A stretch of 64,000 nucleotides of DNA, from positions 2,490,362-2,554,361 of the forward strand of contig NZ_BROD01000001.1 in the NCBI RefSeq assembly GCF_024345225.1, written 5' to 3'. Below are positions 8,273-16,550 of this stretch, in pieces; positions within the stretch are counted from its first letter, which is position 1, and each line of letters opens with the position of its first letter. The DNA comes from Clostridium sp. TW13 (lineage in GTDB: Bacteria; Bacillota; Clostridia; Clostridiales; Clostridiaceae). Under the pieces are notes generated by a model, which had not been told where the DNA came from, ran no database searches, and saw only the letters and a program-made list of their open reading frames with translations. The position numbers and the translations under genes are program-made.

Positions 8273-9172
8273 ATGAAAAGCAAAAAGATCTTATCAATTA
8301 CACTATCACTTTTAGTTTTAACATCTACAACAGCATTAGCAAAACAACCTGTTACTACTGCTAAGAAAGATACTAAAACTGTTTCAAAGAAAGTGGAGAC
8401 TCCTAAAAGTAAGACTGAAAACAAAAAAAGTACTGTAGCAACAAAAGCTAAAAACACACAAAAAGAAGTAAAGAAAGAAGAAAAGAAGCAACAAATAGCT
8501 GCTAAGAAAGATAAAATAGCAGACTTTAAAGCTCAAATGAAAGCTAAGCAAAGTCAATTAGATCAAATAAAGGCCCAAATCAAAAAAGTTCAGCCTCTAG
8601 TTGGACAAAAGAAGGATAAGCTTACATCAATTTTAAATGATATACAAGCAGGTAAAAAGACACTTTCCCAAGATATGCTAACTTCATTACTTGCACTATC
8701 AGATAAAATCAAAACTGATGCATACCAAGTTAAAACAACTGCAAAAGTAAGTGATGATGTAGAAAAAGCTTTAGGAAAAGTAAAAGCATCAGATTATACT
8801 AATGCACTAGCAGCTATGGATAAAGTTATTGCTAAAATGCAAGCAAGATTAGATTCTCTAAATAAATTAAATGCTGATTTAGATTCAGCACTTCAAATTG
8901 CTAATTTAGCAACTGTACCTACTACTGATAGCACAACTACCCCAAGCACTGGTACTACTACACCAACTACTGATACTACAACTACTCCAAGTACTGGTAC
9001 TACTACACCAACTACTGACACTACAACTACTCCAAGCACTGGTACTACTACACCAACTACTGACACTACAACTACTCCAAGCACTGGTACTACTACACCA
9101 ACTACTGACACTACAACTACTCCAAGTACTGGTACTACTACACCAACTACTGACACTACAACTAACCCTTAA
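8273..9172 (+). CDS. exported coiled-coil protein with Thr/Pro repeat tail
   Basis: 299 residues. Signal peptide 1-23 (ILSITLSLLVLTSTTALA). A Lys-rich, highly basic segment spans about 24-85, then a coiled-coil region (about 80-215: KDKIADFKAQMKAKQSQLDQ, ARLDSLNKLNADL). The tail from about 217 is a 15-residue repeat (TTTTPSTGTTTPTTD) in roughly five copies. It lacks an LPXTG sorting signal. The organisation suggests a surface or secreted protein whose tail works as an extended, possibly glycosylated, stalk. It follows the small lipoprotein gene after 36 bases (AGGAGAGG site), so they are likely co-transcribed. No enzymatic domain seen. Confidence 0.75.
   Translation: MKSKKILSITLSLLVLTSTTALAKQPVTTAKKDTKTVSKKVETPKSKTENKKSTVATKAKNTQKEVKKEEKKQQIAAKKDKIADFKAQMKAKQSQLDQIKAQIKKVQPLVGQKKDKLTSILNDIQAGKKTLSQDMLTSLLALSDKIKTDAYQVKTTAKVSDDVEKALGKVKASDYTNALAAMDKVIAKMQARLDSLNKLNADLDSALQIANLATVPTTDSTTTPSTGTTTPTTDTTTTPSTGTTTPTTDTTTTPSTGTTTPTTDTTTTPSTGTTTPTTDTTTTPSTGTTTPTTDTTTNP
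8923..9167 (+). repeat. 45-bp coding tandem repeat
   Basis: About 5.4 near-identical copies of a 45-base unit, differing by a few silent changes (AGT/AGC, GAT/GAC), encode the Thr/Pro tail. This near identity suggests copy-number variation by slippage or unequal recombination. Confidence 0.9.
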
Positions 9173-9217
9173 TACAACTAATAAATTATTAGTCGCCTTA
9201 GATTTTCTTAGTTATAA

Positions 9218-9256
9218 AGACAGCAGTGAGGATTTACTCACTGCTGTTTGTTTTTA
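9218..9256. terminator. bidirectional terminator
   Basis: Arms ACAGCAGTGAG and CTCACTGCTGT, with TTTGTTTTT on the plus strand and TCTTTAT on the other. It separates the convergent repeat-tail and MFS genes and overlaps the last codon and stop of the latter. Confidence 0.8.
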
Positions 9257-10960
9257 TCTCGCTGTTTCAGTTTTGCCTTTCTTAATTAAAATTGAAAATA
9301 CAAAGCCTATTAAAGCAATTATTGCTGCTGCAATAAATAGTTTTGCAAATCCATTATTCATAGTTTGCTGAAATGTAGATTCTATAGTACCTCGTGATGC
9401 CTCTACACTAGTCAAATATTTATCCTTAATACCATTTACTACTGTTGAAGCTGAAGTATGTGGTGGTAATTTGGAACCTATACTTTTTTCAAGCATTGGT
9501 GAAAATTTATTAAACATTGTGGATGCAAACTTTTTTAATACATCTACTATAGAAGTAACATCAGCGCTTTGAAGAGATGCTAATGTATCTGCTGGCAGTG
9601 AACCACCTCCACTCATAATATTAGATGGAGCTCCTTGAACAGGTGGCATTACATTCATTAGTTTTGTAGGCAATTCTTTTCCAGCTTCTGAAACAAAATT
9701 AACTAATATATTCGGAGATATAGCAACACCTATACTTCTTATTAATGATAAGGTTGATTGAGCTGTGGCAGCTTCACTTGGATCAACATAAGTTTGCATT
9801 AAATAATTTAGTGGAGTTCCCATTGTAAATCCCATTCCTATTCCCATCAATGCAAGACCAATAAATAAAGCTACTTTATTATTGTTTTGAGATACACATA
9901 ACCCTAAGGTTAGTGTTCCTAAAATAGTAGAACCAAACCCTAAAAGCAATATTAGCTTAGCTGAATACTTGTCTATAATTTTTCCTCCAATAGGAGCTGC
10001 TATACCTGAGAATATTGCCATTAAAGTAACTAGATATCCACCTGTACCAACTTTTATCCTTAATACATTCTCGGCAAACTGTGGTACAAATACAATTCCC
10101 ATAAGTCCAGCCCCTACTATAAAGCTAAGTAGCAATGTTATAGCAATGTTCCTATCCTTAAAATAATTTAAGTTTAACACTGGGCTCTCTGCTCTTTTTT
10201 CTATATATAAGAATATTGGCAATAAAACTATAAAAATAATTAGGTAAGGATATACCTCTATACTTTTTATTGAATTAATAAAGTCGTGGAACTTAAGATT
10301 AGTTAAACCATACATCAATGATAAAATCATTCCTGAAATAACTATACTTCCTTTAATGTCCATTTTTATACTAGATAATTCAACTTCATCATCCTTGAAT
10401 TTTAATGACATCAATACAACAATTATGCATATTGGCACATTTATAAAGAATACTGTGCCCCAATTTTCATTTCCAACAAAATTCAAAAGTGCTGATCCTA
10501 TAGTTGGTCCTATAGTGGTTGCAATACCATAAGTTGCACCTACCATGCCTAATGCTGTTCCTCTCTTTTCAACAGGAAAGCTAGTTCCAATATAAGCTGT
10601 GGCTATCGGCATTATTCCACCACCACCCACAGCCTGAATTAATCTTCCTATAAGGATTAAATTAAATCCTCCATAAAAATTTGAAATACCGCAAAGTGCT
10701 GATCCTATCCCAAAAATAATTATAGAATATATAAATATTTTCTTCTTACCATACTTATCAGATAACTTACCTGATATAGGCATTATTACAGCATATGCTA
10801 AAGTATAAATTGTAATAATCCATATGGATACACTAGCATCAATACCAAGTCCACTTCCTATTACCGCTCTAGCTGGTGACACTATTCCTGTATCCATAGC
10901 ACCAATGAAAATTCCTAATAAAAACATAATTAAAATAAAGTTTTGTGATTTATTTTTCAT
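9254..10960 (-). CDS. MFS drug exporter, DHA2 (EmrB/QacA) family
   Basis: 568 residues with about 14 hydrophobic segments, typical of the 14-helix proton-driven multidrug exporters. Visible motifs: GKLSDKYGKKKIFI (motif A, about 62-75), IGRLIQAVGGGGIMPIATAY (motif B) and GATYGIATTIGPTIGSALL (motif C, antiporter). A large extracytoplasmic loop of about 100 residues lies before the last helix (about 435-535), longer than usual. It is preceded by two TetR-type palindromes, and a tetR gene lies directly upstream in the same direction, so expression is probably induced by a drug that releases the repressor. The exported compound is unknown. Confidence 0.9.
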   Translation of the reverse strand: MKNKSQNFILIMFLLGIFIGAMDTGIVSPARAVIGSGLGIDASVSIWIITIYTLAYAVIMPISGKLSDKYGKKKIFIYSIIIFGIGSALCGISNFYGGFNLILIGRLIQAVGGGGIMPIATAYIGTSFPVEKRGTALGMVGATYGIATTIGPTIGSALLNFVGNENWGTVFFINVPICIIVVLMSLKFKDDEVELSSIKMDIKGSIVISGMILSLMYGLTNLKFHDFINSIKSIEVYPYLIIFIVLLPIFLYIEKRAESPVLNLNYFKDRNIAITLLLSFIVGAGLMGIVFVPQFAENVLRIKVGTGGYLVTLMAIFSGIAAPIGGKIIDKYSAKLILLLGFGSTILGTLTLGLCVSQNNNKVALFIGLALMGIGMGFTMGTPLNYLMQTYVDPSEAATAQSTLSLIRSIGVAISPNILVNFVSEAGKELPTKLMNVMPPVQGAPSNIMSGGGSLPADTLASLQSADVTSIVDVLKKFASTMFNKFSPMLEKSIGSKLPPHTSASTVVNGIKDKYLTSVEASRGTIESTFQQTMNNGFAKLFIAAAIIALIGFVFSILIKKGKTETAR

Positions 10961-10974
10961 ACTTTTCTCCTTTC

Positions 10975-11021
10975 TGAACTTTGTTCAAATAAGCTTATTT
11001 ATTTTATATGAACCTTGTTCA
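10975..11021 (-). promoter_or_regulatory. paired TetR-type operators
   Basis: TGAACTTTGTTCA (10975-10987) and TGAACCTTGTTCA (11009-11021) are two palindromes with identical arms, 34 bp centre to centre. They lie 15-61 bases before the MFS start and overlap its likely promoter. The tetR product is the obvious candidate to bind them. Confidence 0.75.
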
Positions 11022-11048
11022 TATAAATTCATAAAAATTACACGTGGA

Positions 11049-11597
11049 TTAATTTAATTTATTTTTTAAGACAATTAGTAAGTCATCAAATGTAAAATAA
11101 TCTTTTCCTACTATAATTAAAATCATATTACTTATAATAAATACAGTAAGTGTTCTTGTTTCTAATGGCATCATTATTTCTTTGTTCTCTCTATGAAAAT
11201 CAATTATATCATCAACTATAGTATATAAGTCTCCTAAAAGCTGTTCTCTTGAGTGTGATTTATTGCAATTTTCTTCTCCATATAGCTCTAAAAATATCTC
11301 CTTATGAAAAGTTAAATATTCCTCTAACTCTAGATATATCAATCTAATCTTTTCTTCAAAAGAAATATCTTGAGACTTAATCTGCCTCACCTCTGAAAGC
11401 AACTTTCCCCATCGCTCTTTGAAAATAACACTTATTATGTTTCTTTTATTTGTGAAGTAATTATACACTGTTCCAGTGGCGATATTACATCTAGAAGCTA
11501 ATTCTCTAATGCTAAAGTTTTTATAACCTTTTTCTTTCAACAATTCTACTGCTTCCTGTAATATTAACTCTCTAGGGTTAATTAAAATCTTAGGCAT
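11049..11597 (-). CDS. TetR/AcrR family repressor
   Basis: 182 residues. The N-terminal helix-turn-helix is clear (10-55: LILQEAVELLKEKGYKNFSI, RELASRCNIATGTVYNYF, TNKRNIISVIF). The C-terminal region is a helical ligand-binding domain typical of the family. The gene ends 88 bases before the MFS exporter, and the two palindromes sit in that gap, making this the likely local repressor of the exporter. No similar palindrome occurs before its own start, so autoregulation is not evident. Confidence 0.9.
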   Translation of the reverse strand: MPKILINPRELILQEAVELLKEKGYKNFSIRELASRCNIATGTVYNYFTNKRNIISVIFKERWGKLLSEVRQIKSQDISFEEKIRLIYLELEEYLTFHKEIFLELYGEENCNKSHSREQLLGDLYTIVDDIIDFHRENKEIMMPLETRTLTVFIISNMILIIVGKDYFTFDDLLIVLKNKLN

Positions 11598-11727
11598 AAC
11601 TTCTCCTTCTCTTAAAATATCTATCTATAGATTAGATAAACGTCGTACAATCAATAATGATTATTAACTTATCATCATTATTAATTATATACTATTTATA
11701 TAAAAATTCAATATGGTAATTAAGAAA

Positions 11728-11778
11728 TTTATTGTCACTAAGTAATATATTTTTTAATATTAATACGGTGACAATAAA
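11728..11778 (-). terminator. terminator of the rhodanese gene
   Basis: Arms TTTATTGTCAC and GTGACAATAAA about 15 bases beyond the rhodanese stop, with an AT-rich loop. The 3' T-run is weak. Confidence 0.55.
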
Positions 11779-11792
11779 CTTCACTTATATTT

Positions 11793-12119
11793 CTACTTCC
11801 TTTGAGTTCCTACATAAGAACCATAACCACCTGCTACATTTGTTACCTTGAACCCTTGCTTAGAGAGATTACTGCAAGTTTTTGAACTTCTTCCTCCAGA
11901 TTGACACATAATATAATATTCTTTATCTTTATTTAAATATTTATCTGGTTGATTTAAAAGCTCATTCATAGGAATGTTTTTAGCGCTCTTTAAACTTCCA
12001 CTATTGTACTCATAAGGCTCCCTTATATCTATTAAATCCACCTTTCCAATTAAATTATCCATATCATTTACACTTATAACTTTTACACTGGCATTATCTC
12101 TTTTTAAAAAATTAAGCAT
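11793..12119 (-). CDS. rhodanese-like sulfurtransferase domain protein
   Basis: 108 residues, a single rhodanese domain. DLIDIREPYEYNSGSLKSAK gives the conserved Asp/Arg/Glu-Pro-Glu-Tyr signature, and the active-site loop is MCQSGGRSSKTC with catalytic Cys near residue 75. It ends in GFKVTNVAGGYGSYVG. Such proteins carry sulfane sulfur as a cysteine persulfide. It starts 34 bases after a Crp/Fnr regulator gene, which suggests that the regulator and the sulfurtransferase form an operon, perhaps tied to sulfur or redox stress. Confidence 0.88.
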   Translation of the reverse strand: MLNFLKRDNASVKVISVNDMDNLIGKVDLIDIREPYEYNSGSLKSAKNIPMNELLNQPDKYLNKDKEYYIMCQSGGRSSKTCSNLSKQGFKVTNVAGGYGSYVGTQRK

Positions 12120-12153
12120 CTATTTCCTCCTATGTATTTATTTTTTATAGTTA

Positions 12154-12825
12154 TTATTTTTCTATTAACTCTTTTAAATTTTTATTTATTTGTATCTTTC
12201 CTCTTGTTATTGTTATATATCCTCTTTTTTCAAGACTTTTTAACTTTCTGCTAATTACTTCTCTTGCTGAGTCAATTTCAAAAGCTAATTGACTATGAGT
12301 AGCATAAATTACATTACTATTTTTACTTATTAGCAAATTAATAAGTCTATTTTCTAAAGATTCATGAATTCTTTCTTCTTTATTGTCTATAATTGATGCA
12401 AATTTTTTATATAAATCTTTATACATAACTTCTAAAAAATCTACATCTTTTAATAAAAACTTTTTTACTAAATTTAAGGGAAATACACCAACCTCTGAAT
12501 CTTGAAGAGCCTTGCCAATAATATTTAACGATTTAGAGCTGACAATGCAACTCAAAGCCTCGTGACATAATTCACCCTGACTTATGTTATAAAGATTTGT
12601 TTCTTCTCCATTTTCATTAATTCTTTGTATTTTAATTGTTCCTTTTATTACAAAGATAATTCCATTACAGCCTTCTCCCGCTGAATTTAAATATTCATCT
12701 GCAGCTAACTTTCTAAGAATCATTTTCTCACTAACTAATCCATTATTTTTTTCATCAATATGTTTTAATATTGGATACTGTTTATATAAATCATCTAAAA
12801 ATATTTTTTTATTGGATTCGTTCAT
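12154..12825 (-). CDS. Crp/Fnr family transcriptional regulator
   Basis: 223 residues from the ATG at 12825. AAGGAGAG lies 5 bases before it, whereas the in-frame ATG 15 bases upstream would overlap that site. The N-terminal cyclic-nucleotide-binding-like beta-roll (about 25-125) contains GCNGIIFVIKGTIKIQR. The C-terminal winged helix (about 150-215) contains THSQLAFEIDSAREVISRKL and RGYITITRGKIQI. There is no Fnr-type N-terminal Cys cluster, so an iron-sulfur sensor is unlikely. A TGTGA/TCACA palindrome in front of the gene suggests autoregulation. Co-transcribed with the rhodanese gene. Confidence 0.88.
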   Translation of the reverse strand: MNESNKKIFLDDLYKQYPILKHIDEKNNGLVSEKMILRKLAADEYLNSAGEGCNGIIFVIKGTIKIQRINENGEETNLYNISQGELCHEALSCIVSSKSLNIIGKALQDSEVGVFPLNLVKKFLLKDVDFLEVMYKDLYKKFASIIDNKEERIHESLENRLINLLISKNSNVIYATHSQLAFEIDSAREVISRKLKSLEKRGYITITRGKIQINKNLKELIEK

Positions 12826-12872
12826 CTTTCTCTCCTTCATATAGTATATTATATATTATTTCTAAACCATAC

Positions 12873-12891
12873 TATGTGACTTAATCACATA
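12873..12891 (-). promoter_or_regulatory. Crp/Fnr-type palindrome
   Basis: TATGTGACTTAATCACATA, with seven-base arms TATGTGA/TCACATA, lies about 48 bases before the regulator start. It sits upstream of a TATAAT-like -10 at about 12850. The arms match the general Crp/Fnr half-site TGTGA, but the spacing is five bases rather than the six of E. coli Crp. Confidence 0.65.
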
Positions 12892-12905
12892 ATAATAAAA
12901 TTATG

Positions 12906-12966
12906 CAAAAAGACATAGAGATATGCTTCTAAACTGATATTAGATAAATATCTCTACGTCTTTTTA
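12906..12966 (-). terminator. terminator of msrA
   Basis: Long arms AAAAAGACATAGAGATAT and ATATCTCTACGTCTTTTT with one mismatch form a strong hairpin that ends in a T run on the minus strand, 37 bases after the msrA stop. Confidence 0.8.
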
Positions 12967-13002
12967 ATATATGTTACTATTTATTTTTATAATAACTACT
13001 TA

Positions 13003-13476
13003 CTAATCAAATTGTATATGACAATATCCTGTAGGGTTCTTTTCTAAGTACTTTTGATGATATTCTTCTGCTGAATAATATTTTTCAAGTGGTTTTACTT
13101 CAGTTACTACAGGTTGAGTACATTGTTCCTGAATCTTTTTCTTGCTTTCAAGAATTGTATCTAAATCAGCTGAATCTATATAATATATTCCACTTCTATA
13201 TTGAGTTCCCTCATCTCCAGCTTGTTTATTTAATGTTGTAGGATCGATTATATCCCAAAATCTATCTAATATAGTATCTAATGAAACCACTGCTTCATCA
13301 TATGTAATATAACATACCTCTACAAAATTAGTATCATCCTTACAAACTTCTTCATAAGTTGGATTTTCAGTTATTCCATTTGCATATCCAACTTCTGTTT
13401 CAGTTACTCCTGGGATTCTAGAAAAGAATTTTTCAACTCCCCAAAAGCAACCGCCGCCAAAAACTATTTTCTTCAT
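13003..13476 (-). CDS. msrA: peptide methionine sulfoxide reductase MsrA
   Basis: 157 residues, standard length. The catalytic motif [12 protein letters not shown] sits at the N-terminus with the nucleophile Cys10. [37 protein letters not shown] and [14 protein letters not shown] follow in family order, the last giving a C-terminal Cys that may resolve the disulfide. The enzyme reduces methionine-S-sulfoxide in proteins using thioredoxin. It stands alone with its own terminator. No msrB is fused or adjacent. Confidence 0.96.
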   Translation of the reverse strand: MKKIVFGGGCFWGVEKFFSRIPGVTETEVGYANGITENPTYEEVCKDDTNFVEVCYITYDEAVVSLDTILDRFWDIIDPTTLNKQAGDEGTQYRSGIYYIDSADLDTILESKKKIQEQCTQPVVTEVKPLEKYYSAEEYHQKYLEKNPTGYCHIQFD

Positions 13477-13517
13477 AACTCCACATCCTTTTTTCCTTGC
13501 CGTATACTAATTTAATA

Positions 13518-13553
13518 TAAAAAAATCAGCATATATACCAAGGTTTATATGCT
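13518..13553 (-). terminator. terminator of the symporter gene
   Basis: Arms AGCATATA (13528-13535) and TATATGCT (13546-13553) followed on the minus strand by GATTTTTTTAT. It lies about 95 bases after the symporter stop. Confidence 0.65.
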
Positions 13554-13647
13554 AATTATACTTTATTTTATTTACTTTTCAAGTGTAATGATACATTTTA
13601 TTATATTCCTATCAAAATACTAGATTATTAATAGATACTATATCGCT

Positions 13648-14889
13648 TTAGTCATACTTTTTCTTATCAGCAAATCTAGAAATTATCATTGTACAAACTG
13701 TATTACCCGCTGAATTCAATACAGTTGCTGGAGCATCAATTATTGTAGCTATCACTAGCATCATGGCTAAAGCTTCTGGCGGAAAACCAAAGATACTTAA
13801 TATAAGCATCTCTCCTATAGCTCCACCTCCTGGAATCGCACCAACTACTGCACCAATTAATAAACCTGCTGCTAAAATACTTATCAACACTCCAAAATCA
13901 CCAAAATCCCTGCCAAAAATAGCAAATAGAAACATTATCTTATATATACCACCAATAACAGATCCATCTTTATGAATATTTACACCTATTGGCATTACTA
14001 TATTGGCAATTAAATCTGATACTCCCATTTTCTTTGCCGATTCAATATTAACTGGGATGCAAGCTGCACTAGAACATGTAGCCAAAGCAGTTAATGATGG
14101 CTCAGCTGAATGCTTCCAAAAAGTCAATACTCCTTCCTTTCTTCCTGCAACATAAGCATATATTGTAAAGAATCCAAAGAAATATATTATAGATACTCCC
14201 ACATATAATCCAAAGATCTTTGCATACCCTTTTATAATCTGTCCACCTAATTGTCCAACTACATTTGCGAAATAAGCTCCCAATCCTATTGGTGCCAAGT
14301 ACATAATTAAACTAATCAACTTCATTGATACTGCAGTACCACTATTTAAAAATTCTGAGAAAGCTTTACCTTTTTCCTTACATAACATAGTAGCAAGTCC
14401 AACCAATATTGAAAACACCATTAATGCTAGCAGATTACTTCTAGATAGAAGCTGCGAAAAATCGCCTACTGTAATACCAGATACTATCTTATCTAAAACA
14501 CCTACTCCCTCTGCTCCTTTAACTGTGCTATCCTTTAATAAACTACCAATCGCTGCTGGATCTAATCCACTAGCTGGGTTAAACAATTTAAAACTTATTA
14601 CTCCAATCAAACCTGAAATAATAGCTGTTACAGCAAAAACAATTACTGATATCCCAAGTATTCTTCCTAGTTTTTTTGAATTTTCTAAGTTAGATACAGC
14701 TGAAGATATACTAAAAAACACTATTGGTACTAATATGGTGAATACTAAATTTAAGAATAGGTTTCCTATAGGCTCAAATACCTTTGCCTTCTCTCCCATT
14801 ATTAATCCTATAATTCCACCTAGTAAAATAGACACTAATAAAATTATGGATGACTTATAATTATTTAAAAACTTTACTTTCAATAACAT
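13648..14889 (-). CDS. dicarboxylate/amino acid:cation symporter (DAACS)
   Basis: About 413 residues. Helices begin at YKSSIILLVSILLGGIIGLI, and the family core is present: a Ser-rich reentrant loop (SLTALATCSSAACIPVNIES), PIGVNIHKDGS and VVGAIPGGGAIGEM. Family members import glutamate, aspartate or C4-dicarboxylates with Na+ or H+. The start is uncertain. The frame opens at 14949, overlapping murE by four bases, but GGGAGAGG directly before the ATG at 14889 fits better a TTG at 14883 (spacing about 8). The overlap or tight spacing means translation is coupled to murE. Confidence 0.85.
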   Translation of the reverse strand: MLLKVKFLNNYKSSIILLVSILLGGIIGLIMGEKAKVFEPIGNLFLNLVFTILVPIVFFSISSAVSNLENSKKLGRILGISVIVFAVTAIISGLIGVISFKLFNPASGLDPAAIGSLLKDSTVKGAEGVGVLDKIVSGITVGDFSQLLSRSNLLALMVFSILVGLATMLCKEKGKAFSEFLNSGTAVSMKLISLIMYLAPIGLGAYFANVVGQLGGQIIKGYAKIFGLYVGVSIIYFFGFFTIYAYVAGRKEGVLTFWKHSAEPSLTALATCSSAACIPVNIESAKKMGVSDLIANIVMPIGVNIHKDGSVIGGIYKIMFLFAIFGRDFGDFGVLISILAAGLLIGAVVGAIPGGGAIGEMLILSIFGFPPEALAMMLVIATIIDAPATVLNSAGNTVCTMIISRFADKKKYD

Positions 14890-14945
14890 CCTCTCCCAAT
14901 TTATTTCTTTATTCAAATTCCATTTACTTTCTCTCAAACATTGCT

Positions 14946-16418
14946 TCAAATAACTTTTCGGCTCAAAATTTCACTTACTACTTCTTTATCATCAAAATGT
15001 ATTTTTGTATTTCCTATTATCTGATAATCCTCATGTCCTTTTCCTGCTATAATTAATAAATCCTCTTCTTCTAATAGTTCTAACGCTTTGCTTATAGCCA
15101 TCCTTCTATCTGTAATCTTTTCATAAGAAACAGCTGTATGCTTTATGCCAATTTCTATATCCTCTATAATAGACTTAGGATTTTCAGTTCTTGGATTATC
15201 AGATGTTATAATGCAGTGGTCTGCAATGCTTCCTGCTATTCTTCCCATTATTGGCCTCTTTGTCTTATCCCTGTCACCTCCACAACCAAACACTGTTATT
15301 AACCCTCCTTTAGTTATTTCTTTTGCCATTAATAGCAACTTTTCCAAAGCATCTGGAGTATGTGCGTAATCAACTATTACATGCCTGTTAACATTATTTT
15401 CAACCATCTCCAATCTTCCTGGGACTGGTTTAACCTCAGCAATTATTTTCAAAATTTCATCTATATTTAACCCTAAAGCATAACAAGTTCCTATTGTAGC
15501 TAACACATTATAAACTGAAAATTTACCTGGTATATTAACTGTAACTGATCTTATAAAACTCTTAATGTTTACCTTGAAACTAACTGAATTATTACTATAT
15601 TGAATGTCAAAAGCCTTTATATCTGCCTCTGTATCAATAGCATAGGTAACTATAGCACAGGTGGCCTTTTCCACTATTTCCTTGGAAATCTTATCATCTG
15701 CATTAATTATGCCGATATTGCATTTATAAAATAATTTCATCTTCTCATTTTTATAAGCCTCCATGGTGCCATGCTCTTCAAGATGATCTTGAGATAAATT
15801 TGTAAATACACCAATATTGAAATCACAATAATCTACTCTATGTTTTGCCAAAGCTGAAGAAGTCACCTCCATAACCACATCTTCTGCTCCTTTATTTATA
15901 AACTCTCTCAATACCTCCTGTAATTCTAAAGATTCTGGAGTAGTTGGATTTGTTTTGTCTATCTCAATCTTCTCTCCCTGAAGTTCATACCCTAAAGTTC
16001 CGATAAGTCCTGCTTTTCTTCCGTATCCTTCTAGCACATTTCTTATATAATGTATGACTGTAGTTTTTCCATTGGTTCCTGTTACTCCAACTAAATTAAT
16101 TTCCTTTGAAGGCTCATTATAAAATATATTAGCTGTGCAAGCCAAAGCAGCCTTAGTATTTTTAACCATAATAACTGTTACATCCTGCTCTAAATTTTCA
16201 TATTGAATATTTTCTTCTATGACAACTGCAGTGGCCCCATTTTTTATAGCTTCATTCACATAACTATGACCATTAACCTTGGTACCTTTTACGCATACAA
16301 ATAAATAATTAGGCTTTACTTTTCTTGAATCATAACATATTCCACTTACCGTTCTATCTATATTCCCCTTTAATAATGCAAATTGTATATCTCTTAATAA
16401 TCTGTTTAATTTCATCAT
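14946..16418 (-). CDS. murE: UDP-MurNAc-tripeptide ligase MurE
   Basis: 490 residues, normal for the family. The N-terminal domain has SGICYDSRKVKPNYLFVCVK. The ATP loop GVTGTNGKTTVIHYI starts at residue 111. The central domain contains TNPTTPESLELQ and EVTSSALAKHRVD. The C-terminal domain contains VDYAHTPDAL, FGCGGDRDKTKRP and TSDNPRTENP. The DNPR motif indicates selection of meso-diaminopimelate. The enzyme adds this residue to UDP-MurNAc-Ala-Glu in the cytoplasm. Unusually it is not in a division/cell-wall cluster but is followed without a gap by a symporter gene. It may be a second murE copy of the genome, which cannot be tested here. Confidence 0.93.
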   Translation of the reverse strand: MMKLNRLLRDIQFALLKGNIDRTVSGICYDSRKVKPNYLFVCVKGTKVNGHSYVNEAIKNGATAVVIEENIQYENLEQDVTVIMVKNTKAALACTANIFYNEPSKEINLVGVTGTNGKTTVIHYIRNVLEGYGRKAGLIGTLGYELQGEKIEIDKTNPTTPESLELQEVLREFINKGAEDVVMEVTSSALAKHRVDYCDFNIGVFTNLSQDHLEEHGTMEAYKNEKMKLFYKCNIGIINADDKISKEIVEKATCAIVTYAIDTEADIKAFDIQYSNNSVSFKVNIKSFIRSVTVNIPGKFSVYNVLATIGTCYALGLNIDEILKIIAEVKPVPGRLEMVENNVNRHVIVDYAHTPDALEKLLLMAKEITKGGLITVFGCGGDRDKTKRPIMGRIAGSIADHCIITSDNPRTENPKSIIEDIEIGIKHTAVSYEKITDRRMAISKALELLEEEDLLIIAGKGHEDYQIIGNTKIHFDDKEVVSEILSRKVI

Positions 16419-16550
16419 TTATCCCTCCAAAATAATCCTGATGATATTATTATATACATTGTATTTGCTATAAATAGTGCATAAATTGCTTGCTATATTG
16501 CAAAAAGTGCTTTATACTCTTATCAATTAATAGAAAAGGATGATTGCAAA

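Noticed and set aside
8893-9156. Antisense reading frame with Val/Gly repeats
   Set aside because: It is the mirror of the Thr/Pro repeats and has no ribosome site.
8923-9167. CRISPR-like repeat array
   Set aside because: The repeats are contiguous, in frame and coding for a Thr/Pro tail; there are no unique spacers.
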